A stretch of DNA of 64,000 nucleotides from Bacillus sp. DTU_2020_1000418_1_SI_GHA_SEK_038. Lineage in GTDB: Bacteria; Bacillota; Bacilli; Bacillales; Cytobacillaceae. This document shows, one piece after another, positions 38,040-52,715 of this stretch (its first letter is position 1; each line of letters begins with the position of its first letter). Location of the stretch: NCBI RefSeq assembly GCF_032341175.1, contig NZ_CP135435.1:4154001-4218000 (forward strand), in the 5' to 3' direction. Both the position numbers and the translations under genes were made by a program. The notes beneath the pieces are model-generated. The model was not told where the DNA came from. It saw nothing but the letters and a program-made list of their open reading frames with translations, and ran no database searches.

Positions 38040-38070
38040 GAAGCACAGGGTTTTTCTAGCCCTGAGCTTC
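38040..38070 (-). other. Hairpin between atpG and atpD
   Basis: GAAGCACAGGG and CCCTGAGCTTC form an 11-bp stem (one mismatch) with a 9-nt loop just past the atpG stop. No T run follows on the minus strand, so it more likely stabilises or marks the end of an mRNA segment than ends transcription. Confidence 0.65.
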
Positions 38071-38086
38071 ATTAGCAAGTTTAAAA

Positions 38087-38950
<864 letters not shown>

Positions 38951-38976
38951 TCACCACCCTTTTTCAAAGAATGTCC

Positions 38977-39014
38977 AGCAGAGAGCACCCAGATATTTCC
39001 GGGCACTGTCTGCT
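38977..39014 (-). other. Hairpin between atpA and atpG
   Basis: AGCAGAGAGCACCC and GGGCACTGTCTGCT pair with one mismatch and G-T pairs. No minus-strand T tract follows, so as with the atpG-atpD hairpin an mRNA-processing or stability role is more likely than termination. Confidence 0.6.
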
Positions 39015-39047
39015 TTCCTATTGTCAGACCCTTATAATAGAGAAATT

Positions 39048-40574
<1,527 letters not shown>

Positions 40575-40583
40575 CTACGAATC

Positions 40584-41656
<1,073 letters not shown>

Positions 41657-41766
41657 TCAAGTTTCTGTGTATATGAAAACGATTTTCTCAGGAATATAGG
41701 ACATAAAGGAAAGGCGAAGGTTCTCATAGAATGATCTTCGCCATTTTGGAACATTTTAACTCGTTA

Positions 41767-42018
<252 letters not shown>

Positions 42019-42055
42019 TTAAAAATGGTTTGTTCAAAATGAACAGGTATATATA

Positions 42056-43167
<1,112 letters not shown>

Positions 43168-43173
43168 GGTCTT

Positions 43174-43395
43174 TTATTCTCCTGTGAAAAAATGTTGGAT
43201 TAATCGGGTCATGGCAAAAATTCCTGTTGCCAAGCCGAGAAATAATCCTATAATAAGGAATAGCGGTTCGGTACCAGCCTTACTGTCCAGCCATCTTCCT
43301 GCAAAAATGCCAATTAAGACAGATCCAACTAATTGTGAAAGAATAGCAGACATTAAGCCCATTGCGATAAATGGACTGCGGTTTTTTTGACGCAT
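43174..43395 (-). CDS. atpZ: AtpZ/AtpI-type small membrane protein
   Basis: A 73-residue protein with two membrane helices (about 8-32 and 43-65). AtpZ-family proteins sit before atpI in many bacilli and are proposed to act with AtpI in Mg2+ or Ca2+ supply or assembly of the F0 sector. It is the first gene after the promoter at 43512-43540. Confidence 0.8.
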   Translation of the reverse strand: MRQKNRSPFIAMGLMSAILSQLVGSVLIGIFAGRWLDSKAGTEPLFLIIGLFLGLATGIFAMTRLIQHFFTGE

Positions 43396-43511
43396 GAAAA
43401 CGCATCCTCTCCAGATAAGAGAACGGTAAAAAGATTGCTAAAAAGTCTTATTATAACGGGATTCATGACTGCTTTTTCATTTTGAAAACCCTGCCATTTA
43501 CATCCTTTGTA

Positions 43512-43540
43512 AGCATACAATAGGCACTTGTCAATGTCAA
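43512..43540 (-). promoter_or_regulatory. Candidate SigA promoter of the atp operon
   Basis: On the minus strand TTGACA (43540-43535), 17 bp, TATGCT (43517-43512). A second TTGACA follows six bases downstream of the first. It lies about 115 bp before atpZ. Confidence 0.6.
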
Positions 43541-43631
43541 TGTGTTTGTAGTGAAAAAAGTCACATCCAAAAAGACTATAATATGGTAAGTTCACAATCT
43601 TTTCACAATTTAATTTAGGCGAAATCTATTG

Positions 43632-43663
43632 AAAAAAGAGCGTATTTTTGCTACGCTCTTTTT
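43632..43663 (-). terminator. Terminator for the subtilase gene
   Basis: AAAAGAGCGTA and TACGCTCTTTT form a perfect 11-bp stem with a T-rich end on the minus strand, directly after the stop. Confidence 0.9.
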
Positions 43664-43665
43664 AT

Positions 43666-45903
43666 TTAGCTATTTTGCACAACCCATTGGCCATTTGGCT
43701 GGATGAAAAGATATGACTCAATAGAATCTTCTTTTCCCGCCTTTTTGGCAAAAACTTTGATTAAATAAAGACCTGGATCTGGAAGCTGTTGACTATCGAT
43801 CTCCTGCAAAAGCTGTCCTTTTCCAACGTTCCTTTTCCAGTCCAAAAATCCAATAAAGCGTAGACTTTCTGCATTAAACATGGCGATTCCAAATTCCTCC
43901 GCTCCTCCTGGCAAATACACTTCATAGCGGTACATATCCTTTTTATCCCCTTTGCCTATCCCAAACCCCATTACCCGCGGATAATTCGGTTCCTCAAGGA
44001 CATAAAGATAGGGCAGGGTGATTGTTTGTGACCCGGCATTTAATTTAATATTGCCATCATAAATCTTTTTGTTCAGCAGCTCCGGATCAACAGAAAGCTT
44101 GATTTCCACTCTCTTTTTCTCTCCTGGCTTTAAAAAGAAGGATAAAGGAAATTTCCAGCTCAAGCCGTTTTCTGCGGGCGGGATCGAAAATGAATAAGAT
44201 TGACCTTTTGTGCTGATATTTTTAATCGTCACATAGCTTGTATGCTCATGTAGACTGTCTGCGAGTTGGAACTTCCCGAATTGAAGGGACGCAGGGATAG
44301 CCAGCGTATTGGTCTTTAGCGCCTTTTCGATTTGAATTCTCCCAGAGCCTTGCTCGAATGTCCGGTACAGCTTTCCCTTTTGATTGAAAATGGGTTTTGC
44401 CGTATTCATAAGAGCCGCCTTAATTTCCTCAGGTCCCCAGTCGGGATTCGCTTGCTTAATTAATGCACAGGCCCCCGCGACATGCGGCGCAGCCATACTT
44501 GTCCCCTGTAATGGCAAATACCCGCCAGGCACAGTACTGTTAATCGCGACCCCAGGCGCAACGACATCAGGCTTTATTTCCCAAGTGGATGTCACTGGAC
44601 CGCGGGAGCTAAAATCTGCCAAGACATCCTTTTCTTTTACAATATGGGTTCTGGCAAATACTTTGTTCTCCGCTAAAGCTTTTTTGATTTTTTCACCGTT
44701 TTCTTTTGACAGGGCTGTAACCGGAATCGAGACATCCGTCTCTAAATTTCCAAAAAAGGCACCTTTCGTATTATTGTAAATCATGACGGCAACCGCACCT
44801 GCCTCATGGGCATTTATCGCTTTTTCGGTAAAAGTAAGCTCCCCTCTTTCCAGAAGAACAATTTTACCCTCGGCCTCCTTCAATTCTTCCTTTTTCCCTA
44901 ATCCAGCTTTGACGATTTCATAGGATTTATTAAAATTCCATTCCACCGATCCTTGAAGGGGCTCAAGCCTTATCCTTTGGCCAGCAATATCCACATAAGG
45001 AATGTTCAGGGAAGGGGTGGAAGCGCCGACCGAGATCGCTTTGGAGGCTGTTCCGGGCGAACCGACTGTCCAGCTATTCGGACCCGAATTTCCCGAGGAC
45101 GTTACAGCCGTAATCCCTTTTTCCACAGCTTTATTTAAAGCTAAGCTAATTGGAAGATCAGGACCGTTCACATTATTTCCGAGCGATAAGTTTAAAACAT
45201 CCACCTTATCCTTAATGGCACGATCAATGGCTGCAATCACCTGCTCAGTAGTGCCGCTCCCCCCTGGCCCAAGAGCGCGGTAGGCAATAATGGTGGCTTC
45301 CGGAGCAACCCCGCGAATTTTTCCATTGGCGGCAATGATCCCAGCGACATGAGTCCCATGGAGGGTGCCCTCCCCTTGCGAAGACAAGGTTTCCATCGGG
45401 TCGTGATCTCCGTCAACTAAATCATAGCCACCCCCATAATTCACTCTTAAATCAGGATGGGTATAATCGATCCCTGTATCAATGACGCCAACCCTAACGC
45501 CTTTTCCAGTTAACCGCTGATTCTTAGCATCAAATAAGCCCCTGACCTCTTCTCCCCCAATCATTTTCACACTTTCGTCCGCATGAATTTTGTATGTGTT
45601 TACTGGTGAAGTAATTTTTGCATTGGCCAACTTGGAAAGCCGATTAATATCATCTTGCTTTCCCTTTACGGAAAATCCGTGAAAAGCGTATTTGTAAATA
45701 TGCCGTAATTCCAGCTGGGGGATGGAATGGATAAGTCTCTTGATTTCCTGCTCGCTTTTTTCTTCCTCAAGAATAATAATCGATACCTTTTCGCTCTGTA
45801 AAGATTCCTTTGGGATGGGAGGGTGATGCAGTGATTGGGCATATGCGGTTGAATGAAAAAACAGCATGAGGATGAGGGGTAAAATTATTTTTAGTTTTTT
45901 CAT
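43666..45903 (-). CDS. Secreted subtilisin-like serine protease, Vpr type
   Basis: A 745-residue S8 peptidase: signal peptide about 1-22, I9 inhibitor prodomain about 35-105, catalytic Asp in GVIDTGIDYTHPDL near 142, His in LHGTHVAGIIA near 183, oxyanion Asn in SSGNSGP, an inserted PA domain near 330-430, and Ser in QGTSMAAPHVAG near 490. The C-terminal 230 residues are beta-rich. This plan matches minor extracellular protease Vpr. It lies alone between atp and upp, which is not its place in B. subtilis. The ATG at 45903 follows AGGGTGAT. Confidence 0.92.
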   Translation of the reverse strand: MKKLKIILPLILMLFFHSTAYAQSLHHPPIPKESLQSEKVSIIILEEEKSEQEIKRLIHSIPQLELRHIYKYAFHGFSVKGKQDDINRLSKLANAKITSPVNTYKIHADESVKMIGGEEVRGLFDAKNQRLTGKGVRVGVIDTGIDYTHPDLRVNYGGGYDLVDGDHDPMETLSSQGEGTLHGTHVAGIIAANGKIRGVAPEATIIAYRALGPGGSGTTEQVIAAIDRAIKDKVDVLNLSLGNNVNGPDLPISLALNKAVEKGITAVTSSGNSGPNSWTVGSPGTASKAISVGASTPSLNIPYVDIAGQRIRLEPLQGSVEWNFNKSYEIVKAGLGKKEELKEAEGKIVLLERGELTFTEKAINAHEAGAVAVMIYNNTKGAFFGNLETDVSIPVTALSKENGEKIKKALAENKVFARTHIVKEKDVLADFSSRGPVTSTWEIKPDVVAPGVAINSTVPGGYLPLQGTSMAAPHVAGACALIKQANPDWGPEEIKAALMNTAKPIFNQKGKLYRTFEQGSGRIQIEKALKTNTLAIPASLQFGKFQLADSLHEHTSYVTIKNISTKGQSYSFSIPPAENGLSWKFPLSFFLKPGEKKRVEIKLSVDPELLNKKIYDGNIKLNAGSQTITLPYLYVLEEPNYPRVMGFGIGKGDKKDMYRYEVYLPGGAEEFGIAMFNAESLRFIGFLDWKRNVGKGQLLQEIDSQQLPDPGLYLIKVFAKKAGKEDSIESYLFIQPNGQWVVQNS

Positions 45904-46019
45904 ATTGGTCATCACCCTTTTTTCAAATAGGGTTTTCTTTGGAAAGCAGAAATATGCTAGGGGATTATTGGTAGTTTGGTTTGGCTTATGAAAATTGCGG
46001 GTTTTTGCCTTCCGTATTA

Positions 46020-46345
46020 GCGTTTTTAGTCTTACTTCATAAAAATACTTACCATGAAGCCATTATAGTAAGTGTTCCTACTGCCGCTTCTCTAGAACGC
46101 TTACCATGGACCCTTTATAGTGGGCGTTTCTATGCCACTTCGCTAAAACACACTTAACATGAACCCTTTATAGTGAGCATTTCTACTGCCACTTCTCTAA
46201 AACACTTATCATGAACCCTTTATAGTGAGCATTCCTACTGCCACTTCGCTAAAACTCTTACCATGAACCGCTCATGGTGAGGGTTTCTATTACAATTTCT
46301 GAAAAACGATAACATGAACCACTCATAGTGAGTGTTTTTCATCTA
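46020..46345. repeat. Tandem array C3, family C variant, 51-53 bp period
   Basis: Units carry ACCATGAACC-type words at about 46051, 46103, 46156, 46208, 46260 and 46311 (steps 52, 53, 52, 52, 51), each followed by TATAGTGAGC or CATGGTGAGG. It has the same plan as C1 and C2 but with TACCATGAACCC replacing CACTATGAACAC. Confidence 0.88.
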
Positions 46346-46377
46346 GTTTCTTACAAAATCATGACATGCCAAGAACT

Positions 46378-46407
46378 AAAAAAACCGGCCCCCTCGCAAG
46401 GACCAGT
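46378..46407 (-). terminator. Terminator downstream of upp
   Basis: ACCGGCCC and GGACCAGT form an 8-bp stem with G-T pairs and are followed on the minus strand by TTTTTTTAG. It lies about 200 bp past the upp stop; the sequence between holds no credible gene. Confidence 0.7.
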
Positions 46408-46609
46408 CTTATTTCATTATTGCCAAAGAAAAACAAACCACAATCCGCCAATTGTCCAAAATGAAAACGGATGGCTTCGTAAATTCTTCCTAAGCCTTCT
46501 CCATCGCCAAAATCAGATTAACGGTCTCAGCCTTTTAGCATCTTTGCACTTTTTCAAAAGGGCATTGCAAAACTAAAAGCAAAAGGAGTAGTATTTACCC
46601 CAAAAGCTC

Positions 46610-47239
46610 TTACTTCGTCCCAAACAATCTATCTCCCGCATCTCCTAGTCCAGGAACGATATAGCCGTGGTCATTTAACTTTTCATCTAGGGCTGCGATA
46701 TAAATATCTACATCCGGGTGAGCTTGTTGAAGCGCCTCGACTCCTTCTGGTGCGGCAACTAGGCACATGAATTTAATATGTGTTGCACCACGCTTTTTCA
46801 AGGAATTAATCGCTTCAATTGCGGATCCGCCTGTTGCAAGCATCGGGTCAATGACGATGAAATCTCTTTCCTCCACATCGCTAGGCAGCTTTACATAATA
46901 CTCTACCGGCTGCAATGTTTTTGGATCGCGGTATAGTCCCACATGACCGACCTTTGCCGCTGGGATTAGCTTTAAGATTCCGTCCACCATTCCAATTCCG
47001 GCACGTAGAATCGGGATAATTCCGATCTTTTTCCCAGAGAGGACTTTCGATTTTGTCATGCTAATCGGCGTCTCGATTTCAACGTCTTCTAATGACATAT
47101 CTCTCGTAATTTCAAACGCCATCAACGTTGCCACTTCATCTACAAGCTCGCGGAAATCCTTCGTCCCTGTAGATTTGTCGCGAATGTATGTAAGTTTATG
47201 CTGGATTAGTGGATGATCGAATACGAATACTTTTGCCAT
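46610..47239 (-). CDS. upp: Uracil phosphoribosyltransferase
   Basis: A 209-residue enzyme that makes UMP from uracil and PRPP in the pyrimidine salvage pathway. The PRPP-binding motif is [12 protein letters not shown] near residue 130, and [17 protein letters not shown] at the end is the uracil-binding region. AAGGAGAG lies upstream of the ATG. It is next to glyA as in B. subtilis. Confidence 0.97.
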   Translation of the reverse strand: MAKVFVFDHPLIQHKLTYIRDKSTGTKDFRELVDEVATLMAFEITRDMSLEDVEIETPISMTKSKVLSGKKIGIIPILRAGIGMVDGILKLIPAAKVGHVGLYRDPKTLQPVEYYVKLPSDVEERDFIVIDPMLATGGSAIEAINSLKKRGATHIKFMCLVAAPEGVEALQQAHPDVDIYIAALDEKLNDHGYIVPGLGDAGDRLFGTK

Positions 47240-47499
47240 GTAAAAATCTCTCCTTTTTTATATTTTAGACATGCTCCTATGAATGAAGAATTTTCCTGCC
47301 AACCTCACGAAAAAATCTGCCCATTTCTCCAATAGGGTTAGCAACAATAAGGAAGCTATTCTCTCTTCGACAATTTTCTTCATCTTGCACTTCGTCTAAT
47401 TTTACAGAAAAACTTTTCCTACGGCAACTTTGATTTAAAATTGTTATGGATTCGTCATAATGTGCGGAAAAACAATCTGGGATTAGCAGGTTTTTGAAA

Positions 47500-47615
47500 T
47501 TGGCTGACAAACTGTATGATTTGGCTGACAAATCAAATATTTGGCTGACAAAGTAACTAATCTGGCTGATAAACTATCATAATTGGCTGACAACGTAACA
47601 AATTTAGCTAACAAC
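47500..47615. repeat. Array B3, family TTGGCTGACAA (inverted relative to B1/B2), about 21 bp period
   Basis: GGCTGACAA-type words at about 47502, 47523, 47543, 47563, 47585 and 47606, steps of 20-22 bp. The words are the reverse complement of those in B1 and B2. It lies between the upp start and the glyA terminator. Confidence 0.88.
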
Positions 47616-47650
47616 ATCTTTTTTGACTAATTTCCCCTTGGATTTTACGC

Positions 47651-47686
47651 AAAAAAGGGCCAGACCCCTTCCAATAGGATCTGACC
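47651..47686 (-). terminator. Terminator for glyA
   Basis: GGGCCAGACC and GGATCTGACCC form a stem with mismatches and are followed on the minus strand by TTTTTTGCG, 16 nt beyond the stop. Confidence 0.8.
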
Positions 47687-47701
47687 CTAGCTTTTTATTG
47701 A

Positions 47702-48943
47702 TTAATATTCAGGATATAATGTAAAGTTGCTTGTTAAAGCTTCTACGCGATTTCTTGCTTCCTCAAGCTTGCTTGCGTCTTCGTGGTTTTTCAGTGTAAG
47801 AGCAATGATGGATGCAATTTCTTGCATTTCTTTTTCACCGAATCCACGGGATGTTACAGCTGCTGTACCGATGCGGATACCGCTTGTTACAAATGGGCTC
47901 TGTGGATCGAATGGAATCGTATTTTTGTTCACAGTGATGCCGATTTCATCAAGCACATGTTCAGCAATTTTTCCTGTTAGGCCTAGAGAACGCAAGTCAA
48001 CTAGAAGTAAATGATTGTCTGTACCGCCAGAAACAAGGTTGATTCCTTCTTTTTGAAGGGCTTCCCCAAGAACCTTCGCATTGGAAATGATATTGCCTGC
48101 ATATGTTTTGAAGTCTTCTTGAAGCGCTTCGCCAAATGAAACAGCTTTCGCCGCAATCACATGCATTAATGGACCGCCTTGAATGCCAGGGAAGATGGAT
48201 TTATCAATTTTCTTCGCATATTCTTCTTTACAAAGAATCATACCGCCGCGCGGGCCGCGAAGTGTTTTATGAGTAGTTGTTGTCACAAAATCTGCATAAG
48301 GAACTGGGTTTTGATGTAAGCCAGCTGCGACAAGACCAGCGATATGAGCCATATCCACCATTAAAATAGCTCCCACTTCATCAGCGATTTCACGGAAACG
48401 TTTAAAATCAATCGCACGTGGATAAGCACTTGCGCCCGCTACGATTAGCTTCGGTTTATGTTCGCGTGCTTTTTCAAGAACCACATCATAGTCGATCATT
48501 TGAGTCTTTTCGTCTACACCGTACTCAACAAAATTGTATAGAACTCCACTGAAGTTTACAGGGCTGCCATGTGTTAAGTGACCGCCATGGGATAAATTCA
48601 TACCAAGAACCGTATCGCCTGGCTCTAAAATTGTGAAGTATACAGCCATGTTCGCTTGAGCACCAGAGTGCGGCTGCACGTTCACATGCTCTGCTCCGAA
48701 AATTTCCTTCGCGCGGTCACGAGCTAAATTTTCCACAACATCGACATGTTCGCATCCGCCATAATAGCGGCGGCCCGGATAGCCTTCTGCATATTTATTT
48801 GTCAGCACAGATCCTTGTGCTTCCATTACTGCTTCACTCACAAAGTTCTCAGAAGCGATTAATTCAATTTTTGATCTTTGGCGTCCTAACTCATCTTGAA
48901 TGGACTTGAAAACTAGCTCATCTTGCTTTGCTAAATGCTTCAT
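47702..48943 (-). CDS. glyA: Serine hydroxymethyltransferase
   Basis: A 413-residue PLP enzyme that converts serine and tetrahydrofolate to glycine and methylene-tetrahydrofolate. The PLP lysine is in [15 protein letters not shown], and the substrate-binding [11 protein letters not shown] region is present. A GGGAGGCC site precedes the ATG. It is a single-gene unit. Confidence 0.98.
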   Translation of the reverse strand: MKHLAKQDELVFKSIQDELGRQRSKIELIASENFVSEAVMEAQGSVLTNKYAEGYPGRRYYGGCEHVDVVENLARDRAKEIFGAEHVNVQPHSGAQANMAVYFTILEPGDTVLGMNLSHGGHLTHGSPVNFSGVLYNFVEYGVDEKTQMIDYDVVLEKAREHKPKLIVAGASAYPRAIDFKRFREIADEVGAILMVDMAHIAGLVAAGLHQNPVPYADFVTTTTHKTLRGPRGGMILCKEEYAKKIDKSIFPGIQGGPLMHVIAAKAVSFGEALQEDFKTYAGNIISNAKVLGEALQKEGINLVSGGTDNHLLLVDLRSLGLTGKIAEHVLDEIGITVNKNTIPFDPQSPFVTSGIRIGTAAVTSRGFGEKEMQEIASIIALTLKNHEDASKLEEARNRVEALTSNFTLYPEY

Positions 48944-49152
48944 CTAATAGGCCTCCCTTTTCCTTCACTTTTTTTCAAAAAAAGTATGTACACTCTTCTA
49001 TTTTTGAAAATTCTATTATATATTATCACGTTTTGTTTGTGAAAAGAAGATTATAAATTCTTTAACGATTTAGTGCAGTACTTTCCAAGAGAGTTCCGCA
49101 CCTACAGTTTCAATCAACTAAGTAAACAATGCACTATAACATAGTCAACGAT

Positions 49153-49195
49153 TTTAAAAGGAAAAGCCCTGCATGATGCAAGACTCTCCTTTTTA
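49153..49195 (-). terminator. Terminator for ywlG
   Basis: AAAAGGAAAAGCCCTGCAT and ATGCAAGACTCTCCTTTT form a long stem with mismatches and a T-rich end on the minus strand, about 17 nt after the stop. Confidence 0.8.
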
Positions 49196-49211
49196 TTGCC
49201 CGACAACAGTT

Positions 49212-49787
49212 TTATAGGCAAGATTCATTTTCTGCTTTTCTTTCGTATACAGCTCTTGCGCCGCCGACCAGCTTTGGTCTCGTTTTGGCTAATGTCACAT
49301 GTGCATCGCCAACCGTTTTCTGAGCGGTTCTAATCGGTACAGCCACATGTTTAATATGCATGCCGATGAAAGTATCACCAATATCGATTCCCGCGTCTGC
49401 CTTAATATGTTCAACTACAACCGGATCCTTGAAATGCGCAAAAGCATACGTTGCCATGGCGCCGCCAGCCGTACGAACCGGAACCACAGTGACTTCCTCA
49501 AGACTTTTCTCCTCCGCTGTATGCCGCTCTACGACTAAAGCGCGGTTCAAATGCTCGCAGCATTGAAAAGCGAGAGCTACGCCTGTATTTTCACTAAAGC
49601 CTTTTAGTCTGTTAAAAATCATTTCGGCTACCTGCTCAGTGCCGGCTGTTCCGATTTTCTTCCCGGCCACCTCACTCGTGCTGCATCCGACCACTAAAAT
49701 ATGCCGATGATTGAGGGGCACTTGCTCACTAAAATCTTGAATAATATCTGTTAGCTGCTTTTCCCAAGCATGAATGTATTCCGACAT
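49212..49787 (-). CDS. ywlG: YwlG family protein (TIGR01440/DUF436)
   Basis: A 191-residue cytoplasmic protein of the YwlG family, with [16 protein letters not shown] near residue 34 and [14 protein letters not shown] near 74. Its function is not known. It sits between glyA and rpiB as in B. subtilis, and ends at its own terminator. Confidence 0.88.
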   Translation of the reverse strand: MSEYIHAWEKQLTDIIQDFSEQVPLNHRHILVVGCSTSEVAGKKIGTAGTEQVAEMIFNRLKGFSENTGVALAFQCCEHLNRALVVERHTAEEKSLEEVTVVPVRTAGGAMATYAFAHFKDPVVVEHIKADAGIDIGDTFIGMHIKHVAVPIRTAQKTVGDAHVTLAKTRPKLVGGARAVYERKAENESCL

Positions 49788-49860
49788 AAAAAGCTCACCC
49801 TTTCGGAAGCTTCATTTTTTTGTTATTGATAAAACGGGCCTTCCCCCGCTGCTGAATGTA

Positions 49861-50043
49861 TCGGACAGGTTTCATTGTCAGAGGAACCTGTCCAGGTTTT
49901 CTGGACAGGTCTCAACGGTTTTCCGACAACCTGTCCAAATTATCAAGCTTTCTGGACAGGCTCCACGTTCTCCCGAAAGTCTGTCCAATTAATCAGGCTT
50001 TCCTTACAGGTCACATCATTTTCCCAAAAACCTGTCCATCTAC
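49861..50043. repeat. Array D, family GGACAGG...CCTGTCC, about 51 bp period
   Basis: GGACAGG-type words at 49863, 49903, 49954 and (as TTACAGG) 50004, steps 40, 51 and 50. Between them lie the complementary words CCTGTCC at about 49887, 49930 and 50032, plus CTGTCC at 49981, so each unit is an inverted pair. The same word pair flanks array A1. It lies between ywlG and rpiB. Confidence 0.85.
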
Positions 50044-50056
50044 CGGAAATTCCACC

Positions 50057-50497
50057 CTATTTATTTTCGTAGTTCTTAATTTTTCCAACTCGGTTTTCGT
50101 GGCGGCCGCCCTCGTATTCAGTTGTCAGCCATACCTTTGCGATTTCACGTGCCAGTCCTGGACCAATAACGCGTTCACCCATTGCCAGCATATTGCTGTC
50201 ATTATGCTCGCGTGTTGCCTTCGCACTGAAAAGATCGTGCACAAGCGCACAACGGATGCCCTTCACCTTATTTGCCGCAATACTCATCCCGATGCCAGTC
50301 CCGCATACAAGAATCCCTCTATCAAATTCACCATTCGCTACCTTTTCAGCAACAGGCAGCGCATAATCTGGATAATCTACCGATGTTTCACACTCACAGC
50401 CAAAGTCCTCAAATTCAATGCCCATTTCTGTCATGAGCCCTTTAATTTCCTCGCGAATGTGAATGCCGCCGTGATCTGAAGCAATTGCTACCTTCAT
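50057..50497 (-). CDS. rpiB: Ribose-5-phosphate isomerase B
   Basis: A 146-residue enzyme of the RpiB/LacA family. The ribose-5-phosphate binding Asp-His (ASDHGG, residues 6-11) and the catalytic Cys in GILVCGTGIGMSIAAN are visible. It interconverts ribose-5-P and ribulose-5-P in the pentose phosphate pathway. The ATG at 50497 follows GGAGG at 7 nt; the upstream extension to 50527 is not needed. It is known as ywlF in B. subtilis. Confidence 0.92.
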   Translation of the reverse strand: MKVAIASDHGGIHIREEIKGLMTEMGIEFEDFGCECETSVDYPDYALPVAEKVANGEFDRGILVCGTGIGMSIAANKVKGIRCALVHDLFSAKATREHNDSNMLAMGERVIGPGLAREIAKVWLTTEYEGGRHENRVGKIKNYENK

Positions 50498-50614
50498 TTG
50501 TAATCCTCCTATTTGTCTAACAAACAATTTTTAATATACTTTCATTTTGCACAATAATTGAGATGTGTGCAAGGTGGCAGTGTTTGATTTTATTCGAAAA
50601 CCTCATGACACGTA

Positions 50615-50651
50615 CAAAAAAGAGAGCCTTCCCATCAAGAAGACTCTCCCC
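50615..50651 (-). terminator. Terminator for the chemoreceptor gene
   Basis: GAGAGCCTTC and GAAGACTCTC pair (one mismatch) and are followed on the minus strand by TTTTTTGTAC. Confidence 0.85.
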
Positions 50652-50654
50652 TTA

Positions 50655-51950
50655 TTAAATCTGAAATCTCGTAATCGTATTCTTTAATTTTTCCGCTTGT
50701 TCTTTTAGTTCACTTGCAAGATTTTCGACATTCGACATGACCTCGTTTTGCTGGTCTGTAGCTGTTGCCACTTCCTGAGCGCCTGCGGAGGTTTCTTCCG
50801 CAATCGCTGCGACCTCCTGAGATTGGGTGGATGTATGCTGAATGCTTTCCATTTGACGGTCAACCAAATCGGTAATAGCAGAAACAAAGGAAGCCATTTC
50901 GTTAACTGTTTTCGTCATTTCCTCAATGACTACATTAGTTTCTGTTCCCTTTTTCGCTTCATTGTTAGCGGTCTCGACTTGCTCGGAAATTTGCTTAACG
51001 ACATTTTGAACCTCAGCTTGGATATTCGAAATTAATTCTGAAATTCCTTGAACAGCGGTCGCACTTTCATCTGCCAGCTTCCTTACTTCCTCAGCAACAA
51101 CGGCAAAGCCTTTCCCATGTTCGCCAGCACGTGCTGCTTCAATGGAAGCATTTAATGCTAGAAGATTCGTCTGGGCAGCAATGTCACCAACAAGCTGGAT
51201 AATCTGTTCTACTTTTCTCGCATTCTCTTCTAAGCGGATAACCGTTTGCAAAGATTCCTGATTTTCATTGGCAAGCTTTTCAATCCCTGATACGAGAGAG
51301 TGAATCACCTTTTTCGAATCATGGAGATCCTGAACCATTTCACTAGAAACGGCTACAGAAGCCTTCGCTTTCGCTTGAACCTCTTCCGCTATGCTAATTA
51401 CATCTTCAACAAGTTCCGCTGTAGACTGAATCGCAATCGCTGAATTGTCAGCTCCAAGTGAAATTTCATTGATCGTTCGGGCAATGGAATTGGCTTGTTC
51501 AGCCGCATAGGAGGATTCCTTGGAAATCGCGATTACCTTCTCATTTGTTTCACGAAAGTTCTCATCAATCTTTTGAACCATTTCTCTTAAATTCGCAAGC
51601 ATGTCATTGAAAGCAACACCAAGTGAGCGAATTTCATCATCGGATTTCGCTAATTCCACATCCTCTTGAATATCCCCTTGCGCAGCTTTTAAAGCCATTT
51701 TCTCTAGTTTTTGTAATGGCTTTATAATGAAGCCCGCAGCGAAAAAGGCTAAGACCCCAGACCAGATGATTCCTAAGCTTAATGTTATAACGCTGAAAAG
51801 AACCTCATTGACAGGCAGTGAATCTTTGATCATTGGGTATAGGAAATAAATAAAGAGTGCACTTGTCGAATACGTTATGATAGCTAAAATCGTAATAAAA
51901 AATACAAGTTTCTTCCTCAAACCAAATTTATATCCTTGCTTCTCTCCCAT
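50655..51950 (-). CDS. Methyl-accepting chemotaxis protein lacking a ligand domain
   Basis: A 431-residue receptor. Two membrane helices (about 15-37 and 47-73) are joined by a loop of only about 10 residues, so there is no extracellular sensor domain. A HAMP domain follows (about 70-125), then the long four-helix signalling bundle with the conserved hairpin tip [20 protein letters not shown] near residues 248-268 and [15 protein letters not shown]. It should couple to CheA/CheW. A plain stimulus could be intramembrane (redox, energy or membrane state). It lies between rpiB and ywlE. The ATG follows GGGGGAGC. Confidence 0.9.
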   Translation of the reverse strand: MGEKQGYKFGLRKKLVFFITILAIITYSTSALFIYFLYPMIKDSLPVNEVLFSVITLSLGIIWSGVLAFFAAGFIIKPLQKLEKMALKAAQGDIQEDVELAKSDDEIRSLGVAFNDMLANLREMVQKIDENFRETNEKVIAISKESSYAAEQANSIARTINEISLGADNSAIAIQSTAELVEDVISIAEEVQAKAKASVAVSSEMVQDLHDSKKVIHSLVSGIEKLANENQESLQTVIRLEENARKVEQIIQLVGDIAAQTNLLALNASIEAARAGEHGKGFAVVAEEVRKLADESATAVQGISELISNIQAEVQNVVKQISEQVETANNEAKKGTETNVVIEEMTKTVNEMASFVSAITDLVDRQMESIQHTSTQSQEVAAIAEETSAGAQEVATATDQQNEVMSNVENLASELKEQAEKLKNTITRFQI

Positions 51951-51978
51951 TCATGCTCCCCCTGAAAAAATATTTGCT

Positions 51979-52413
51979 TTATAGTTTTTTTATTATTTCT
52001 GATATTGCTATTTTCATCTCATTGAAGGTTTTTCGATAAATTTCAGCGGGTCCCCCGAAAGGATCTATAATATCTAGGTCCCCTTCAATCCCGGCAAATT
52101 CCTTCAACGTGAATATTTTCCCCGCGGCATTTGGAAACATCCGTGTGACTGCAGCCTTATGGCTTTCCGTCATGGTCAAAATACAGCTTGTCCAATTAAC
52201 TAGGCTTTCGTTGATCATAGAAGCTTGATGATCGATATCGATTCCTTCTTCCGCGAGAACCGTTCGTGTATGTTCTGACGCATCGCTTCCATCTTGTGCA
52301 TAAACGCCTGCTGATTTCACCTCTACACCAGGAATTCCCATACTCCTCAAAATGGCCTCAGCCATAGGGCTCCGGCATGTGTTCCCCGTACACACAAATA
52401 AAATTCGAGTCAT
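51979..52413 (-). CDS. ywlE: Protein arginine phosphatase YwlE
   Basis: A 144-residue low-molecular-weight phosphatase. The P-loop reads VCTGNTCRSP with nucleophile Cys8 and Thr12 at the position that gives arginine-phosphate specificity in YwlE; the general acid Asp is in IIDPFGG near 115. It would counter McsB arginine kinase marking for ClpCP. The ATG at 52413 follows GGGAGG; the upstream frame to 52461 is not used. Confidence 0.92.
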   Translation of the reverse strand: MTRILFVCTGNTCRSPMAEAILRSMGIPGVEVKSAGVYAQDGSDASEHTRTVLAEEGIDIDHQASMINESLVNWTSCILTMTESHKAAVTRMFPNAAGKIFTLKEFAGIEGDLDIIDPFGGPAEIYRKTFNEMKIAISEIIKKL

Positions 52414-52496
52414 AGCTGCGCCTCCCTTCATCCCATTATAAGCCAAAGTTCCCAGATTCAATAGTATTGTATGTAAAAAATTATTAAAATAATTTG

Positions 52497-52625
52497 AAAA
52501 TCCTTACATTGAATGCGGCTATGTTGGCGTTTCTCTACCTTCACCCTTCTAATCACTCACATTGAATGCTCATATGTTAGCGTTTTGCTGCTTCTTACTC
52601 CCAAACGCTTACATTATACAATCTT
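52497..52625. repeat. Short array C4, diverged family C
   Basis: Two and a half units of CTTACATTGAATGC-type text (52503, 52557, 52609), steps of about 54 and 52 bp, each followed by TATGTTGGCG or TATGTTAGCG. It has the layout of family C with different letters. Confidence 0.6.
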
Positions 52626-52644
52626 TTTATGTTTTCATAGACAA

Positions 52645-52675
52645 CAAAAAAGAAAGGACAGCCACCATCCTTTCC
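52645..52675 (-). terminator. Terminator for mntP
   Basis: GAAAGGA and TCCTTTC form a 7-bp stem and are followed on the minus strand by TTTTTTGTTG. It lies about 45 nt after the stop. Confidence 0.8.
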
Positions 52676-52715
52676 GAAAACTCTTAAAATTGTTACACAC
52701 ATGAATCCAACGGCG

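Noticed and set aside
43353..43595. 80-codon minus-strand frame upstream of atpZ
   Set aside because: It covers the atp promoter and overlaps the atpZ start; no ribosome binding site.
46409..46609. Possible remnant of a small membrane protein gene downstream of upp (tail FWTIGGLWFVFLWQ)
   Set aside because: The stretch is only about 30 codons, has an in-frame stop just upstream and no start codon; may be a decayed gene but cannot be supported.
47277..47531. 84-codon minus-strand frame upstream of upp
   Set aside because: Its start lies in array B3 (MSAKSYSLSANF comes from the repeated word); no ribosome binding site.
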